The notes: a model not told the origin generated them from the letters alone. 64,000 nucleotides of DNA from Shewanella marinintestina (GCF_023283845.1 NZ_JAKILC010000002.1:62001-126000); one strand, 5' to 3'; shown: positions 9,068-18,861, counted from the first letter of the stretch. A program made the numbers and translations.

Positions 9068-9814
9068 CTAATCATCTTGTTTGATGCTGTCAACAAATTC
9101 GGCTAAAAGCTTCTCTTGTTCGCCAGTCAGAGCTAGATTTTCAAGTAATTCTGGTCGTCTCAACAAAGTCCTACCTAGGCTTTGCTGTAAACGCCAGCGT
9201 CTAATATGTTCGTGGTTGCCACTTAGTAATACGGCTGGAACATCCAGTCCATCCAAACTTTCAGGACGCGTATAGTGGGGACAATCCAGTAATCCGTCAG
9301 AGAAAGAATCTTGCTCTGCAGAAGCTTGCTTTCCTAGCACGCCAGGAACCAATCTTGAAACTGAATCAATCAGAGTCATCGCCGGAAGCTCACCGCCCGA
9401 AAGCACGTAATCTCCTATTGACCACTCTTCGTCCACTTCAGTTTGAATAATGCGCTCATCAACACCTTCGTATCGACCACACACTAAAACCAAACTGGAT
9501 GATTGAGCTAACTCTTCAACGCCTTGCTGTGTCAGCTTACGGCCCTGAGGAGAAAGGTAAATCACCTTCGCATCTTTTCCAGCTGCAGCCTTAGCTGCAT
9601 GGATGGCATCACGTAGAGGCTGCACCATCATCAACATTCCAGGGCCACCACCATAAGGGCGGTCATCCACTGTTTTATGTTTATCATGGGTGAAATCACG
9701 GGGATTCCACGTTTGCAACTCTAGTAACCCTTTACTAACTGCACGACCCGTTACACCAAAGTCTGTTACGGCACGAAACATCTCGGGAAACAGGGTTACT
9801 ACCCCTAACCACAT
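9068..9814 (-). CDS. trmD: TrmD, tRNA (guanine-N1)-methyltransferase
   Basis: TrmD methylates G37 of tRNAs reading CNN codons, preventing +1 frameshifts. It is a SPOUT-class enzyme that uses S-adenosylmethionine in a trefoil knot. The knot region shows as [14 protein letters not shown] and [17 protein letters not shown]; the catalytic Asp region is [14 protein letters not shown], slightly upstream. Length 248 is typical. It starts 15 bases after the rimM stop and precedes rplS, the standard order in gammaproteobacteria. Confidence 0.98.
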   Translation of the reverse strand: MWLGVVTLFPEMFRAVTDFGVTGRAVSKGLLELQTWNPRDFTHDKHKTVDDRPYGGGPGMLMMVQPLRDAIHAAKAAAGKDAKVIYLSPQGRKLTQQGVEELAQSSSLVLVCGRYEGVDERIIQTEVDEEWSIGDYVLSGGELPAMTLIDSVSRLVPGVLGKQASAEQDSFSDGLLDCPHYTRPESLDGLDVPAVLLSGNHEHIRRWRLQQSLGRTLLRRPELLENLALTGEQEKLLAEFVDSIKQDD

Positions 9815-9829
9815 ATGTTCTACCTCGAC

Positions 9830-10363
9830 TTAAAAGTCCGGATCCCAATCCACTAAAATCTGTTTTGCTGCCAAATCCACCTTTTGGATGAACTGGTCAG
9901 TAACAAAGGGAATCATACGTTCCGCTTTGCCAAAGCCATCTTTCGCGTTTGCTTTAACTAAAAGTACGTCATTTGATCCTGTTTCCACGATCTCTTGCAC
10001 TGTACCCATGTTGTAGCCTTTGGTATTGGTAACTTCACAGCCGATAAGATCTCGCCAGTAGAATTCATCTTCTGGTAAATCTTGCATCTGATCCGCTGGC
10101 ACAGCAATCTCACAATTAGTAAGCGCTTGCGCCTCATCCCGTGTTGATACGCCTTCAAGACAAGCAACGACGGCTTTACCTTGGAAACGCCACTGGGCGA
10201 CCTTAACCTCGCGCCATTCGCCTTGTTCTTTAATAAGCCAAGGTGAATAGTCAAAGATACCTTCAACAGAGTCGGTATAGGTAGTGATCTTCAACCAACC
10301 TTTAATGCCATAACTTGAACCGATTTTGCCAAGGATGACGGGTTCTTGTTTACTACTCATCAA
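9830..10363 (-). CDS. rimM: RimM, 30S ribosome maturation factor
   Basis: RimM assists assembly of the 30S head by binding ribosomal protein S19. The N-terminal beta-barrel begins with [32 protein letters not shown], a clear family signature, and the PRC-barrel C-terminal half includes [12 protein letters not shown] and a final LVDWDPDF. The length of 177 is normal. Two tandem ATG codons, at 10363 and 10360, make the exact start uncertain by one codon. It lies 17 bases after rpsP. Confidence 0.97.
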   Translation of the reverse strand: MMSSKQEPVILGKIGSSYGIKGWLKITTYTDSVEGIFDYSPWLIKEQGEWREVKVAQWRFQGKAVVACLEGVSTRDEAQALTNCEIAVPADQMQDLPEDEFYWRDLIGCEVTNTKGYNMGTVQEIVETGSNDVLLVKANAKDGFGKAERMIPFVTDQFIQKVDLAAKQILVDWDPDF

Positions 10364-10380
10364 TCTATACCTTAACGCTA

Positions 10381-10632
10381 TTAAGCAGCAGCTTTACGAG
10401 CGTCTTTGATCAGTTTTGCTACACGATCAGTAGTAGCAGCACCGTTAGCAACCCAATGCTCAACACGGTCAAGATCTAAGCGTAGAGCTTCTTCTTGGCC
10501 ACGAGCTACAGGGTTAAAAAAGCCAACGCGCTCGATGAAACGACCGTCACGGGCGTTACGGCTGTCAGCTACAACGATGTTATAAAATGGACGCTTTTTT
10601 GCGCCGCCACGAGCTAAACGAATGGTAACCAT
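10381..10632 (-). CDS. rpsP: 30S ribosomal protein S16
   Basis: S16 is an early-assembling protein of the 30S body. The product reads [20 protein letters not shown], then [21 protein letters not shown], the standard family sequence, for 83 residues. I chose the ATG at 10632 because the family starts there and AGAGGA lies upstream; an in-frame ATG further upstream would add 12 residues with no counterpart in the family. It is the first gene of the rpsP-rimM-trmD-rplS operon and lies downstream of ffh, separated by a terminator-like hairpin. Confidence 0.97.
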
Positions 10633-10789
10633 GCGTTTGGTATCCTCTAATGATTTGCTTTTTATCAAGCAAAAATAAAAACTGAAACTCCGTGTTCGCG
10701 GAGAGCCCCAGATAGAAAGCCGGCAGATTTTACCTGACTGACCGACGAATGCAACCGTAATCGGCGTTTTTTACACCTAAAACGATAAA

Positions 10790-10818
10790 CAGACCAGAGC
10801 AAGTTTTACTCTAGTCTG
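10790..10818 (-). terminator. Hairpin downstream of ffh
   Basis: CAGAC-C-AGAG at 10790-10799 pairs with CTCT-A-GTCTG at 10809-10818, with one mismatch and a 9-base loop. A T-rich run follows on the minus strand. It lies 32 bases beyond the ffh stop. Confidence 0.5.
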
Positions 10819-10849
10819 TAAATTTAGCTTTGCAGAATATAAATAATGC

Positions 10850-12223
10850 CTAGCGGCCGGGCATTTTCATGCCTGGTGGAAGCATACCGCTCATACCACG
10901 CATCATCTTTTTCATGCCACCTTTTGACGACATTTTCTTCATCATCTTCTGCATTTGCGTAAACTGTTTCAATAAACGGTTCACGTCTTGAATTTGTGTG
11001 CCGCTGCCCATCGCGATTCTGCGCTTACGCGAACCTTTGATGATATCAGGGCGTTGACGCTCACCTGGTGTCATAGAATTGATAATAGCTTCCATCTGCC
11101 CAGTCATCTTGCCGTCTTGAACTTGAGCAAGCGCTTCAGGTGGTAATTGACCCACACCCGGTAGCTTCTCAATCATGTTCATCATGCCGCCCATATTCTT
11201 CATCTGCTGCAACTGCTCACGGAAATCTTCTAAATCAAAATTTCCGCCTTGCTTTACTTTAGCAGCAAGCTTCATGGCTTTTTCTTGATCGACGCCGCGC
11301 TCTACCTCTTCAATAAGAGAAAGCACATCGCCCATACCAAGAATACGTGAAGCCACACGATCAGGGTGGAACGCTTCTAGTGCGTCGGTTTTTTCACCAA
11401 CACCTAAGAATTTAATTGGCTTACCTGTGATATGGCGAATCGATAATGCCGCACCGCCGCGTGCATCACCATCAACTTTAGTTAAAACCACACCGGTAAG
11501 TGGCAAGGCTTCATTAAAAGCTTTCGCTGTATTTGCCGCATCTTGACCTGTCATGGCATCAACCACAAACAGAGTCTCAACTGGCTTAACCGCCGCATGA
11601 AGGTCTTTAATTTCGTCCATCATGGCTTCATCGACGTGCAAACGACCTGCAGTATCGACAATAACCACATCAATAAACTTTAGCTTCGCGTGCGCAATGG
11701 CAGCATTAGCAATATCGACTGGCTTTTGGCTAACATCTGATGGGAAGAATTGAACGTCTACTTCAGCAGCTAAGGTTTCTAGCTGCTTGATTGCAGCAGG
11801 ACGGTATACGTCGGCAGAAACCACAAGTACAGATTTCTTCTCACGCTCACGTAAGAATTTAGACAGTTTTGCAACACTGGTGGTTTTACCCGCACCTTGC
11901 AAACCCGCCATCATGATTACAGCTGGAGGCTGTGCCGATAGGTCTAAAGCTTCATTCGCTTCGCCCATCGCATTTTCAAGTTCGCTTTGAACGATCTTAA
12001 TAAAGGCTTGGCCTGGACTTAGACTCTTAGAAACCTCTTGTCCAACAGCGCGTTCTTTAACGCTATTTACGAATTCACGAACCACAGGCAAGGCAACATC
12101 GGCCTCAAGAAGTGCCATGCGGACTTCGCGTAAGGTTTCCTTAACGTTTTCTTCCGTTAAGCGACCACGGCCACTGATATTTTTCAGAGTCCGTGACAAT
12201 CTGTCAGTTAAGTTCTCAAACAT
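10850..12223 (-). CDS. ffh: Ffh, signal recognition particle GTPase
   Basis: Ffh (SRP54) binds 4.5S RNA and hydrophobic signal sequences as inner-membrane proteins emerge from the ribosome, then docks with FtsY. The N domain is followed by the G domain: G1 GLQGAGKTT (around residue 106), the DTAGRLHVDEAMM G3 motif, and TKVDGDARGGA. The C-terminal M domain is methionine-rich (QMQKMMKKMSSKGGMKKMMRGMSG), and contains the RNA-binding SGSRKRRIAMGSG-like sequence as KGSRKRRIAMGSG. Length 457 is typical. The gene stands upstream of the rpsP operon and is divergent from ypjD. Confidence 0.98.
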   Translation of the reverse strand: MFENLTDRLSRTLKNISGRGRLTEENVKETLREVRMALLEADVALPVVREFVNSVKERAVGQEVSKSLSPGQAFIKIVQSELENAMGEANEALDLSAQPPAVIMMAGLQGAGKTTSVAKLSKFLREREKKSVLVVSADVYRPAAIKQLETLAAEVDVQFFPSDVSQKPVDIANAAIAHAKLKFIDVVIVDTAGRLHVDEAMMDEIKDLHAAVKPVETLFVVDAMTGQDAANTAKAFNEALPLTGVVLTKVDGDARGGAALSIRHITGKPIKFLGVGEKTDALEAFHPDRVASRILGMGDVLSLIEEVERGVDQEKAMKLAAKVKQGGNFDLEDFREQLQQMKNMGGMMNMIEKLPGVGQLPPEALAQVQDGKMTGQMEAIINSMTPGERQRPDIIKGSRKRRIAMGSGTQIQDVNRLLKQFTQMQKMMKKMSSKGGMKKMMRGMSGMLPPGMKMPGR

Positions 12224-12629
12224 TATCCAGTTCTTTACCGTTTAAAATTTACATTGATGGGGCTGTATTATAGCGATGCCCAGATATTATGCTACAGAAT
12301 GACGCAAGTAACTTTTATAACTAGGCCTTACAATCGATAAATATTTAACAAAAATCGCTGTTAGGACAAAGAATCAGCCAATTTTTGCAATCAAGGTCAC
12401 TGCCCAAAAGACCTTTGCTCATGTTATTCTAGTTGACAACGTTATCGGTGAATTCTGAGATATAAAACCTAATAACGTAAGCAAAGAGACCTAAAGCGAT
12501 AATTTCGCTCATTCTGCGATTTAACTCCTGTTTGAATCAGGCTAGTATGCAACTCGTTTGGTCAGCTTTAGTTAAACGTTATTAAGTATGCGTAACGCAT
12601 CAGACTCATAAACAATAGGTTAATACTCA
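12224..12629. promoter_or_regulatory. Divergent ffh/ypjD promoter region
   Basis: There is no gene in these 406 bases. A TTGACA at 12433-12438 on the plus strand could be the -35 element for ypjD; the base sequence 17 bases further on (TGAGAT) is a poor -10. I could not pin down the ffh promoter. Confidence 0.35.
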
Positions 12630-13418
12630 ATGGTCATTTTTTCCGCTTCAGCCATGTTATTTTATAGTATTGCTTTGGTTCTCGTCGCAAGTCGCCTGTT
12701 TCATGTAGACGGACCAAACAGAAAGCTCGTCGCAGGATTTGCAGCTGTAGGCGTGGTGTTGCATGCTGCAGCCCTATCTCAAACCATAATGACAAGTGAC
12801 GGGCAAAACTTTAGCTTAACCAACGTAATTTCGATGGTTAACTGGATTATTACCTTTAGCTTTACCATTTTGTTATTCAGACTCAAAGTCATCGTAGTAT
12901 TGCCAGTAGTCTACGTCTGCTCAATCATTTCTGTTGCGCTATTATGGTTAGTACCACCAGAATACATCATTCACTTTGAGATCCATCCTGATGTACTCGT
13001 TCACGTTGTCTTGTCACTAATGGCGTACAGTGCATTAATGATTGCGGCGCTTTATGCGATTCAATTAGCAATTATCCAGAACCGTCTTAAGAACAAGAAA
13101 ATTGTGATGACATCGGCTATGCCACCGCTGATGACCGTCGAAAAACAGCTATACCACTTAGTGATTGTAGGCGTAATTTTATTGAGTTTGTCACTCGCCA
13201 CAGGCTTTATCTTCTTAGATGATATGTTTGAAGAAGGTAAAGGACATAAAGCGGTATTATCGATTATGGCTTGGTGTGTTTATATCGCCATGTTAGCTCA
13301 GCAATACTGGGTTGGTTGTCGTATTCGTACCGCCGTTGCTTATACTTTAACAGGCGGCGTACTGCTATCACTTGCCTACTTTGGTGCGCGCATTGTTAAA
13401 GAGTTAATCCTCCGCTAA
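12630..13418 (+). CDS. ypjD: YpjD/CcsA-like inner-membrane protein
   Basis: This is a 262-residue membrane protein with about eight hydrophobic helices, of the cytochrome c assembly (CcsA/CcmC-like) superfamily. It carries the histidines typical of the YpjD branch (VLHAAALSQ, FEIHPDVLVHVVLSL, GKGHKAVLSIMAW) and the MNWIITFSFTI-type helix as VNWIITFSFTI. In E. coli the homologue lies next to ffh and has been linked to cation homeostasis together with the CNNM/CBS protein encoded next door; a haem-related activity is not established. The next gene here is that CNNM/CBS protein, 144 bases downstream on the same strand. The family call is firm; the biochemical role is open. Confidence 0.85.
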   Translation: MVIFSASAMLFYSIALVLVASRLFHVDGPNRKLVAGFAAVGVVLHAAALSQTIMTSDGQNFSLTNVISMVNWIITFSFTILLFRLKVIVVLPVVYVCSIISVALLWLVPPEYIIHFEIHPDVLVHVVLSLMAYSALMIAALYAIQLAIIQNRLKNKKIVMTSAMPPLMTVEKQLYHLVIVGVILLSLSLATGFIFLDDMFEEGKGHKAVLSIMAWCVYIAMLAQQYWVGCRIRTAVAYTLTGGVLLSLAYFGARIVKELILR

Positions 13419-13562
13419 GCTTCATTTTCGTCAATTGACCCATCGCAGCTTGATGGGTCAAACTTGACACTCTTTAGAAAGTTCTGTAATTAGTTATTTT
13501 TATAGCGCTTTATCTAGCTTGAATTTTCGCCCTTTCTTTAAACAACAGCGGAGCTCCAACTC

Positions 13563-14843
13563 TTGGACGATATATCCACTGGCGTACTTTTATCTATTCT
13601 GTTCGTCTTAATCCTACTGTCTGCTTACTTCTCTGGCTCAGAAACAGCCATGATGTCACTAAACCGTTATCGTTTGCGCCACTTAGCTAATAGTGGTCAT
13701 AAAGGGGCTAAGCGCGCGATAAAAATGTTGGAACGACCAGATAGATTGATTGGGCTCATTCTTATTGGCAATAACCTCGTTAATATTTTAGCGTCAGCGA
13801 TAGCGACCATTATCGGCATACGTTTATTTGGTGACGTGGGGGTCGCCATCTCGACCGGTGTATTAACGCTCGTCGTCTTAGTCTTTGCTGAAGTCACTCC
13901 TAAAACTGTTGCCGCGCTTCACCCAGAACGTATCGCCTTTCCCTCCAGTGTTGTCCTACGAGTATTACTCACAGTACTTTCTCCTTTCGTAAAGGTCGTC
14001 AATTTTATTACCTCTACTTTTTTACGCTTGCTTGGCATCCACTCAGTAAAAGCCGATGATGCCTTAAGTCAAGAAGAGTTGCGGACAGTAGTAAACGAGG
14101 CTGGCGCCTTAATACCACAGCGCCACCAAGAGATGTTGTTATCGATTATGGATCTTGAGAAAGTTACTGTTGACGACATCATGATCCCGCGTAACGAGCT
14201 TTACGCCATCAATATAAACGATGATTTTAAAAGTATTAATAAGCAGGTTATTCAAAGCCCGCACACAAGGGTGTTGCTATACAGAGATACCGTAGATGAT
14301 GCGGTTGGTTTTGTACATTTAAGAGATGCATTGCGCTTACAATCGAAAGGCCAATTTAGTAAGTCTTCCTTACTGCGTGCGGTAAAAGAGCTGTACTTTA
14401 TTCCCGAAGCCACGCCGCTTAATGTGCAGCTATCTAACTTTCAGCAAAATAAAGAACGCATAGGGCTAGTTGTAGATGAATACGGCGACATTCAAGGTTT
14501 AGTAACCCTTGAAGACATTTTAGAAGAAATAGTCGGCGACTTTACCACTTCTATGGTCACCACTCCGAGTGAAGATATTACCCCTCAGCAAGATGGCAGT
14601 TTCCTGATTGAAGCAACAATAAACATACGCGACCTCAATAAAGAGATGGAGTGGCACTTCCCGATTGATGGTCCTAAGACCATCAATGGTTTAGTACTTG
14701 AGTACTTAGAAGATATTCCAGAGCCTAACACCTCCATGCGTTTATATGGCTACCCGCTGGAAGTGATAGATGTCGCAGACAATATGATAAAAACGGTTAG
14801 AGTCATGCCACAGCATTACCTTGCGCCTAAGACTGCAGATTAG
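13563..14843 (+). CDS. yfjD: CNNM/CBS-domain transporter, YfjD (CorB) family
   Basis: The protein has an N-terminal DUF21/CNNM membrane domain of about four segments (residues 8-150, with SGSETAMMSLNRYRLRHLA and GNNLVNILASA), a pair of CBS domains around 190-330 (VDDIMIPRNELYAI and GLVVDEYGDIQGLVTLEDILEEIVGDF), and a C-terminal CorC/HlyC domain. Such proteins are implicated in Mg2+ (and Co2+) efflux. The start is a TTG at 13563 with GGAG upstream; the next residues (DDIST) align with the E. coli start (EHIST), so the TTG is very likely correct. Length 426 is usual. A bidirectional terminator follows. Confidence 0.9.
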   Translation: MDDISTGVLLSILFVLILLSAYFSGSETAMMSLNRYRLRHLANSGHKGAKRAIKMLERPDRLIGLILIGNNLVNILASAIATIIGIRLFGDVGVAISTGVLTLVVLVFAEVTPKTVAALHPERIAFPSSVVLRVLLTVLSPFVKVVNFITSTFLRLLGIHSVKADDALSQEELRTVVNEAGALIPQRHQEMLLSIMDLEKVTVDDIMIPRNELYAININDDFKSINKQVIQSPHTRVLLYRDTVDDAVGFVHLRDALRLQSKGQFSKSSLLRAVKELYFIPEATPLNVQLSNFQQNKERIGLVVDEYGDIQGLVTLEDILEEIVGDFTTSMVTTPSEDITPQQDGSFLIEATINIRDLNKEMEWHFPIDGPKTINGLVLEYLEDIPEPNTSMRLYGYPLEVIDVADNMIKTVRVMPQHYLAPKTAD

Positions 14844-14868
14844 TCGAGCAATGCTCTACTCACAATAA

Positions 14869-14890
14869 AAGGCGCTATCGCGCCTTTTTA
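14869..14890. terminator. Bidirectional terminator between yfjD and the MPO1-like gene
   Basis: A 7-bp stem, AAGGCGC with GCGCCTT, encloses a TATC loop. It has Ts on the plus side (TTTTTA) and an A tract (Ts on the minus strand) on the other. The flanking genes are convergent. Confidence 0.85.
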
Positions 14891-14917
14891 ATTATCTATG
14901 TTTATCGCTAATACCAC

Positions 14918-15457
14918 TTAACCTGCTTTTCTTGCGGCCTCTAACGCCCTACGTTTATCTCGAGCTAGAGGCGTAATATCTGCGAGTAACTGCTTTTCTA
15001 GCCCGAACATAAAGTAAACCTCTGCCATCAAAAAGAACGGTCCTATTAACAATTGATTTAAGTCATCGACAAAAGCTGGCTTGGCTTTCTCGTAATGATG
15101 GCCAATAAATTGGATCACCCAACCAACAAAAAATACCACGACCGCAATCCAAAATGCATGGGATATTTGCGCCACAAGGCTTGATGTATAAAGCACGGGA
15201 ATAATAAAAATCGTTAAACCAATGGCAAGTCTTGCATGTAATAGGAAATAATAGAGAAGCACGCCGACTGTAAAAATCGTGGCAACATTAAACGTGATGA
15301 CGGGCTCATTAGACACGGCAAAATTAACAGGTATTAAATTCAGTAATAAAAATAGTGACCAAATAATCAAAGGTACGCCCACAAAGTGAGTCCGAATATT
15401 TTTAGGATTTAAATGCACACTCTTGTAGGTTGATAACTGCTCTTCGGCGGATTTCAT
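14918..15457 (-). CDS. DUF962/MPO1-like membrane protein
   Basis: The 179-residue product has four or five hydrophobic segments and matches the DUF962/YGL010w family. The motifs are NIRTHFVGVPLIIWSLFLL at the start, a central LLHARLAIGL, and GHHYEKAKPAFVDDLNQLLIGPFFLMAEV, with the conserved histidines. The yeast member Mpo1 is an Fe2+-dependent dioxygenase acting in alpha-oxidation of 2-hydroxy fatty acids; whether bacterial members do this is not established. I set the start at the ATG 15457, preceded by GGAGAAG, rather than at an ATG at 15529 that would add 24 poorly conserved residues. It is convergent with yfjD. Confidence 0.82.
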   Translation of the reverse strand: MKSAEEQLSTYKSVHLNPKNIRTHFVGVPLIIWSLFLLLNLIPVNFAVSNEPVITFNVATIFTVGVLLYYFLLHARLAIGLTIFIIPVLYTSSLVAQISHAFWIAVVVFFVGWVIQFIGHHYEKAKPAFVDDLNQLLIGPFFLMAEVYFMFGLEKQLLADITPLARDKRRALEAARKAG

Positions 15458-15760
15458 CTGCTCTTCTCCATATAGGCTTGCCAGTATAGAAACATTGCTA
15501 GGGTTTGTATTCGCAAACGTTTCTAACATGGCGACTGTATTTGGCTCAGCGGGGCATAAATCGCACTAATCTCTCGATAGGCGTATTTTCAATGCCCCAT
15601 TAACACTAGCCAAATTTAACTAAATATTAACCTAATGGATCTTGTCGCATTTTAATAGAGTAAAAATTCAAATTAGCCCTTTAAGCTGCATTACTCTGCA
15701 ATAAAGCAGCTTATGCTAAGTCACCGCCGCCCTCTTCGCAAAGGGATTGTCCACTAGTGA

Positions 15761-16807
15761 CTAGTCTGTTGTTGAATAAGTCACCCATTTAGATAAGTCA
15801 TCATCAAAGTAGCTTTCTTGGATGATCTTACCTTTGCCATCAAGCTTTTTTATCACCACTGCCAGGCCATTCTCATCATAGATTTTAATCTGTTTATCTG
15901 TCACCACGCCGTTTACATAAGTACGCTTGGATATTAACTGGCCATTGCAGTGATATTTAGTAAACTCGCCATCTTCCACGCCCATATTGTAATGTTCGCG
16001 AGAATCAACTCGACCATTTTCACCACAAAAGGTTAACTGCACCCCATGAAGGGTATTGAGTGGGTTATAGCCATAATGTTGCTCTGAGCGTCGTTTGCCA
16101 TCGGAGCGGTATGTTTCTAATATGCCGGTATTGGTTACCCTGTTGTAGGTAAATTTGCTTCTTAAGCGACCATTACGATAGTAAGTTTTCTCATTGAGCT
16201 TTTTATAATCGGCATAAATAAATTCACTCTCGCTCTCAAGCAGGCCATCTGCATAATAGTCCTTGTGACGTTGGCGCTTTTCACCATCAACAAAATAGTA
16301 CAGACGCCATTCTCGGCCTTTTTCATAACTAATGCTCTCGACTTCTTTGTCGCCTTCGAATCGCTTATAGCTGAGGATTACGCCCTGCTCATCATAAAGC
16401 CAATGCTCCATTTTTACGCCAGCTTGATAAAGTCGCACCCACTGCGGCTTTCCAGTGGTGGAAAAGTGATAACTAATCTGCTTTCCATCTAACTTACCCG
16501 CCTTATACCAAGCCGTTTCATTGAGTTGATTGTTTAGCGTCGAGAAGCTATAGCCGTGTTCGAGTCCATCTTGATACTGAGTCACTCTATAAAACGCCTT
16601 ACCATAAGCATAATTAGTCGCAATGCCGGTAAATAACTCACCTCGATAATACTCAGGACAATCGCTTTGATACTGCTTACTGCAGCGAGGTTGATCTAGG
16701 TCATCCTCATTAACTGGAAGCTGCACATTGCCGCTACACGCTGACAACAGCCAAAAACTCAATAGTACAATCAGTGGGTATCGGTTTTTATTTACATAAA
16801 ACAACAT
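15761..16807 (-). CDS. Lipoprotein with YwqK-type (MORN-like) repeats
   Basis: The 348-residue product begins with a lipoprotein signal whose lipobox is LSAC, with Cys24. The rest consists of repeated short beta units of the form x-Y-x-x-G-x-L-x-x-x-x-x-Y (for example YYADGLLESESEFIY, YYRNGRLRSKFTYN, YHCNGQLISKRTYVNG, YDENGLAVVIKKLDGKG). These are the YwqK/MORN_2 repeats. They are found in the antitoxin YwqK of Bacillus and in many phage- or toxin-related proteins, but here the protein should be lipid-anchored in the envelope. Its function is unknown. The neighbours (MPO1-like, DyP peroxidase) give no clue. Confidence 0.75.
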   Translation of the reverse strand: MLFYVNKNRYPLIVLLSFWLLSACSGNVQLPVNEDDLDQPRCSKQYQSDCPEYYRGELFTGIATNYAYGKAFYRVTQYQDGLEHGYSFSTLNNQLNETAWYKAGKLDGKQISYHFSTTGKPQWVRLYQAGVKMEHWLYDEQGVILSYKRFEGDKEVESISYEKGREWRLYYFVDGEKRQRHKDYYADGLLESESEFIYADYKKLNEKTYYRNGRLRSKFTYNRVTNTGILETYRSDGKRRSEQHYGYNPLNTLHGVQLTFCGENGRVDSREHYNMGVEDGEFTKYHCNGQLISKRTYVNGVVTDKQIKIYDENGLAVVIKKLDGKGKIIQESYFDDDLSKWVTYSTTD

Positions 16808-17183
16808 AACAACGACTCTTATATTTGGATAAAGACCCCATCGGCCAACCTAAGTAATTTTCGCCAATATCAGCACTTAGAGCCTCGCTTGAGGACATGC
16901 AGGCAATCAAACAGCTGCAGAATACACAGAGCAACAATGATTAACAAACCCACAGCGTCGATAATCCGTAAATTCATAAGCAAGCTCACTTAAATCAATT
17001 AAAAAACGCTTTTACGCAAAATAAACAGCCAGCAAACTTATGAAAGCCAATCATAAATATTAACTGGAGTTAATTTCACATTCTTAATTAAAGGCGTATA
17101 GTTTTTTAAAGCTATTGATGAGTTCCACTACACTTTAATGAAGAACTTAATTACTCCTAATTTATTGTATGGAGACACCGTAA
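16808..17183. other. Divergent intergenic region upstream of the DyP gene
   Basis: I see no gene in this AT-rich stretch of 376 bases between the divergent lipoprotein and DyP genes. It should contain both promoters; TACACT near 17129 is a possible -10 for the peroxidase, without a convincing -35. A 16-codon open frame at 16897 lacks a ribosome binding site. Confidence 0.35.
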
Positions 17184-18125
17184 ATGACACAGTTATGCTC
17201 ACTTGCCCAACCTGGCGTATTATCTAATCCTAGTTCTCACGTTGAATACTTGACGTTTTCATTGATCCCGACAGCAGAATTAGCCACTGTCATAACCGAT
17301 GGCATTAGTGCTATTGCTGGGATAGAGAAATCAATCAATCATAAAGATCTAACCGCAGATCTAAATATCTCAATCGGTTTTTCATCCAATGCATGGCCAC
17401 AGTTGTTCCCAGACTCTCCAATGCCTGCTGAATTGCAGGTATTTCCAGAAATGCGTAATGGCGAGCGCCACTTCCCGTCAACACCTGGCGATATCTTCGT
17501 GATGATCAAGTCTGAAAGGATCGATCTCAACTTCCAAGCCGCTAAGTACATTCGCAATAGCTTTAGCGAGATAGCCTGCTTAACAGAAGACATACAAGGT
17601 TATAAATACTTAGATAATCGTGACATGATTGATTTTGTCGATGGCACAGAAAACCCTGATGGTGATGAAAGAATTGAAGCGGTATTGGTTGCCGATGATA
17701 TTGAAATCCATCGCGGTGGCAGCTATTTACATGTGCAACGCTATATCGATCGCCAAGGTTTATGGGACAAGCAGACAACTGAATATCAAGAGCAAGTCGT
17801 TGGGCGCACTAAGATGGACAACATTGAGCTAAGTGATGAAGAAAAGCCTGCATGGGCGCACAACGCTAAGAGCAAAGTTGAAATTGATGGCGAAGAGATA
17901 AAAATGCTCAGGCAAAACCGTCCCTACGGTAATGCAATGGAACATGGCACTATGTTTGTAGGTTTTGCTGCCACACCGTCGATTATTAACACTTCACTGA
18001 CTCAGATGATTAATGCCGATGATAATGGTCACTATGACCGCCTATTAGACTTTGTTGAAGCTAAGACTGGCTGCTTGTTCTTTATGCCCTCAAAAGCTTT
18101 TTTAGACCAGTTTGACGATGAATAG
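17184..18125 (+). CDS. Dye-decolorizing (DyP-type) peroxidase
   Basis: DyP peroxidases are haem enzymes that oxidise dyes, aromatics and, in some cases, release iron from haem. The product of 313 residues has the family motif FVDGTENPDG (Asp153 in the GxxDG position), HRGGSYLHVQRY, VVGRTK, the proximal haem His in WAHNAKS (residue 226) and an Arg-rich stretch MLRQNRPYGN. No signal peptide is present, so it is cytoplasmic. It closely resembles the S. oneidensis enzyme of known structure, misleadingly named TyrA; I avoid that symbol because true tyrA lies at 6116. It stands alone, with a GGAG ribosome binding site. Confidence 0.93.
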   Translation: MTQLCSLAQPGVLSNPSSHVEYLTFSLIPTAELATVITDGISAIAGIEKSINHKDLTADLNISIGFSSNAWPQLFPDSPMPAELQVFPEMRNGERHFPSTPGDIFVMIKSERIDLNFQAAKYIRNSFSEIACLTEDIQGYKYLDNRDMIDFVDGTENPDGDERIEAVLVADDIEIHRGGSYLHVQRYIDRQGLWDKQTTEYQEQVVGRTKMDNIELSDEEKPAWAHNAKSKVEIDGEEIKMLRQNRPYGNAMEHGTMFVGFAATPSIINTSLTQMINADDNGHYDRLLDFVEAKTGCLFFMPSKAFLDQFDDE

Positions 18126-18280
18126 AGCACTTATTCATCTAAATTGCCTTTAACTGAACACTTTTAACAAAGCGTAACAATACGCTACCTGCGACTTAAC
18201 GAACTAAGGCTTAAGCGAGTTATTTAACTTAAGTCTTAGTTCGATTACACTCGGGATAAATAATTGCCAGCAATCTCAAC

Positions 18281-18802
18281 ATGAACTTCCCAGCCCTCAG
18301 TATCCAAACTATTGACATAACCAATCGACAAACCGTTCTAGCACTAGAACTTAATAAAGACCAAAACGACTTTATTGAATCCATCTCCGACTGTTTACTT
18401 GAAGCCAAAGAAGATCCACGCTTCACCCCGGTAGCCCTTTATTATGGCGAAGATATCGCTGGATTTGCCATGTTCGGTCAATTTGAAGAATGCGAACAAT
18501 TAACGGTTGATGAGCAAACAACACAAGCCAATAAAAATCCGTCAAGCAGAGTGTGGTTTGACCGATTTTTGATTGATAAGCGATTTCAAGGAAAAGGGTT
18601 AGGCAAAGGCTTCGCTAAACTATTACTCACAGCTCTTTTTGACCGCTTTAAGTGCAAGCAAATACACCTAAGTGTATATCCCAACAACGTTAATGCTATT
18701 GCCCTTTATCAGCAGCTTGGTTTTGAGTTTACTGGCGAACTCGTTTGTAAGGGAGAACAGGTGATGAGCTGTCAATTCGATGTATTTAACACAAACAGTT
18801 AG
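18281..18802 (+). CDS. GNAT-family N-acetyltransferase
   Basis: The 173-residue product has the acetyl-CoA-binding motif A as WFDRFLIDKRFQGKGLGKGFAKLLL and the motif B region VYPNNVNAIALYQQLGFEFTG. Its pattern is closest to the SpeG/PaiA/BltD group, which acetylates spermine or spermidine, but the substrate is inferred only from resemblance. It lies 155 bases after the peroxidase gene on the same strand, and is convergent with acpS, with a long hairpin between them. The putative start is an ATG at 18281. Confidence 0.82.
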   Translation: MNFPALSIQTIDITNRQTVLALELNKDQNDFIESISDCLLEAKEDPRFTPVALYYGEDIAGFAMFGQFEECEQLTVDEQTTQANKNPSSRVWFDRFLIDKRFQGKGLGKGFAKLLLTALFDRFKCKQIHLSVYPNNVNAIALYQQLGFEFTGELVCKGEQVMSCQFDVFNTNS

Positions 18803-18817
18803 CTTTAAAAGCCTCTT

Positions 18818-18843
18818 TTAATGCAGCTATTCAGCTGCATTAA
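18818..18843. repeat. Perfect 11-bp inverted repeat between convergent genes
   Basis: TTAATGCAGCT at 18818-18828 and AGCTGCATTAA at 18833-18843, loop ATTC, form a perfect stem between the acetyltransferase gene and acpS. Neither side has a proper T tract, so it may stabilise 3' ends or act as a factor-assisted terminator. Confidence 0.5.
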
Positions 18844-18861
18844 CTGCCGCGCGATAACAAT

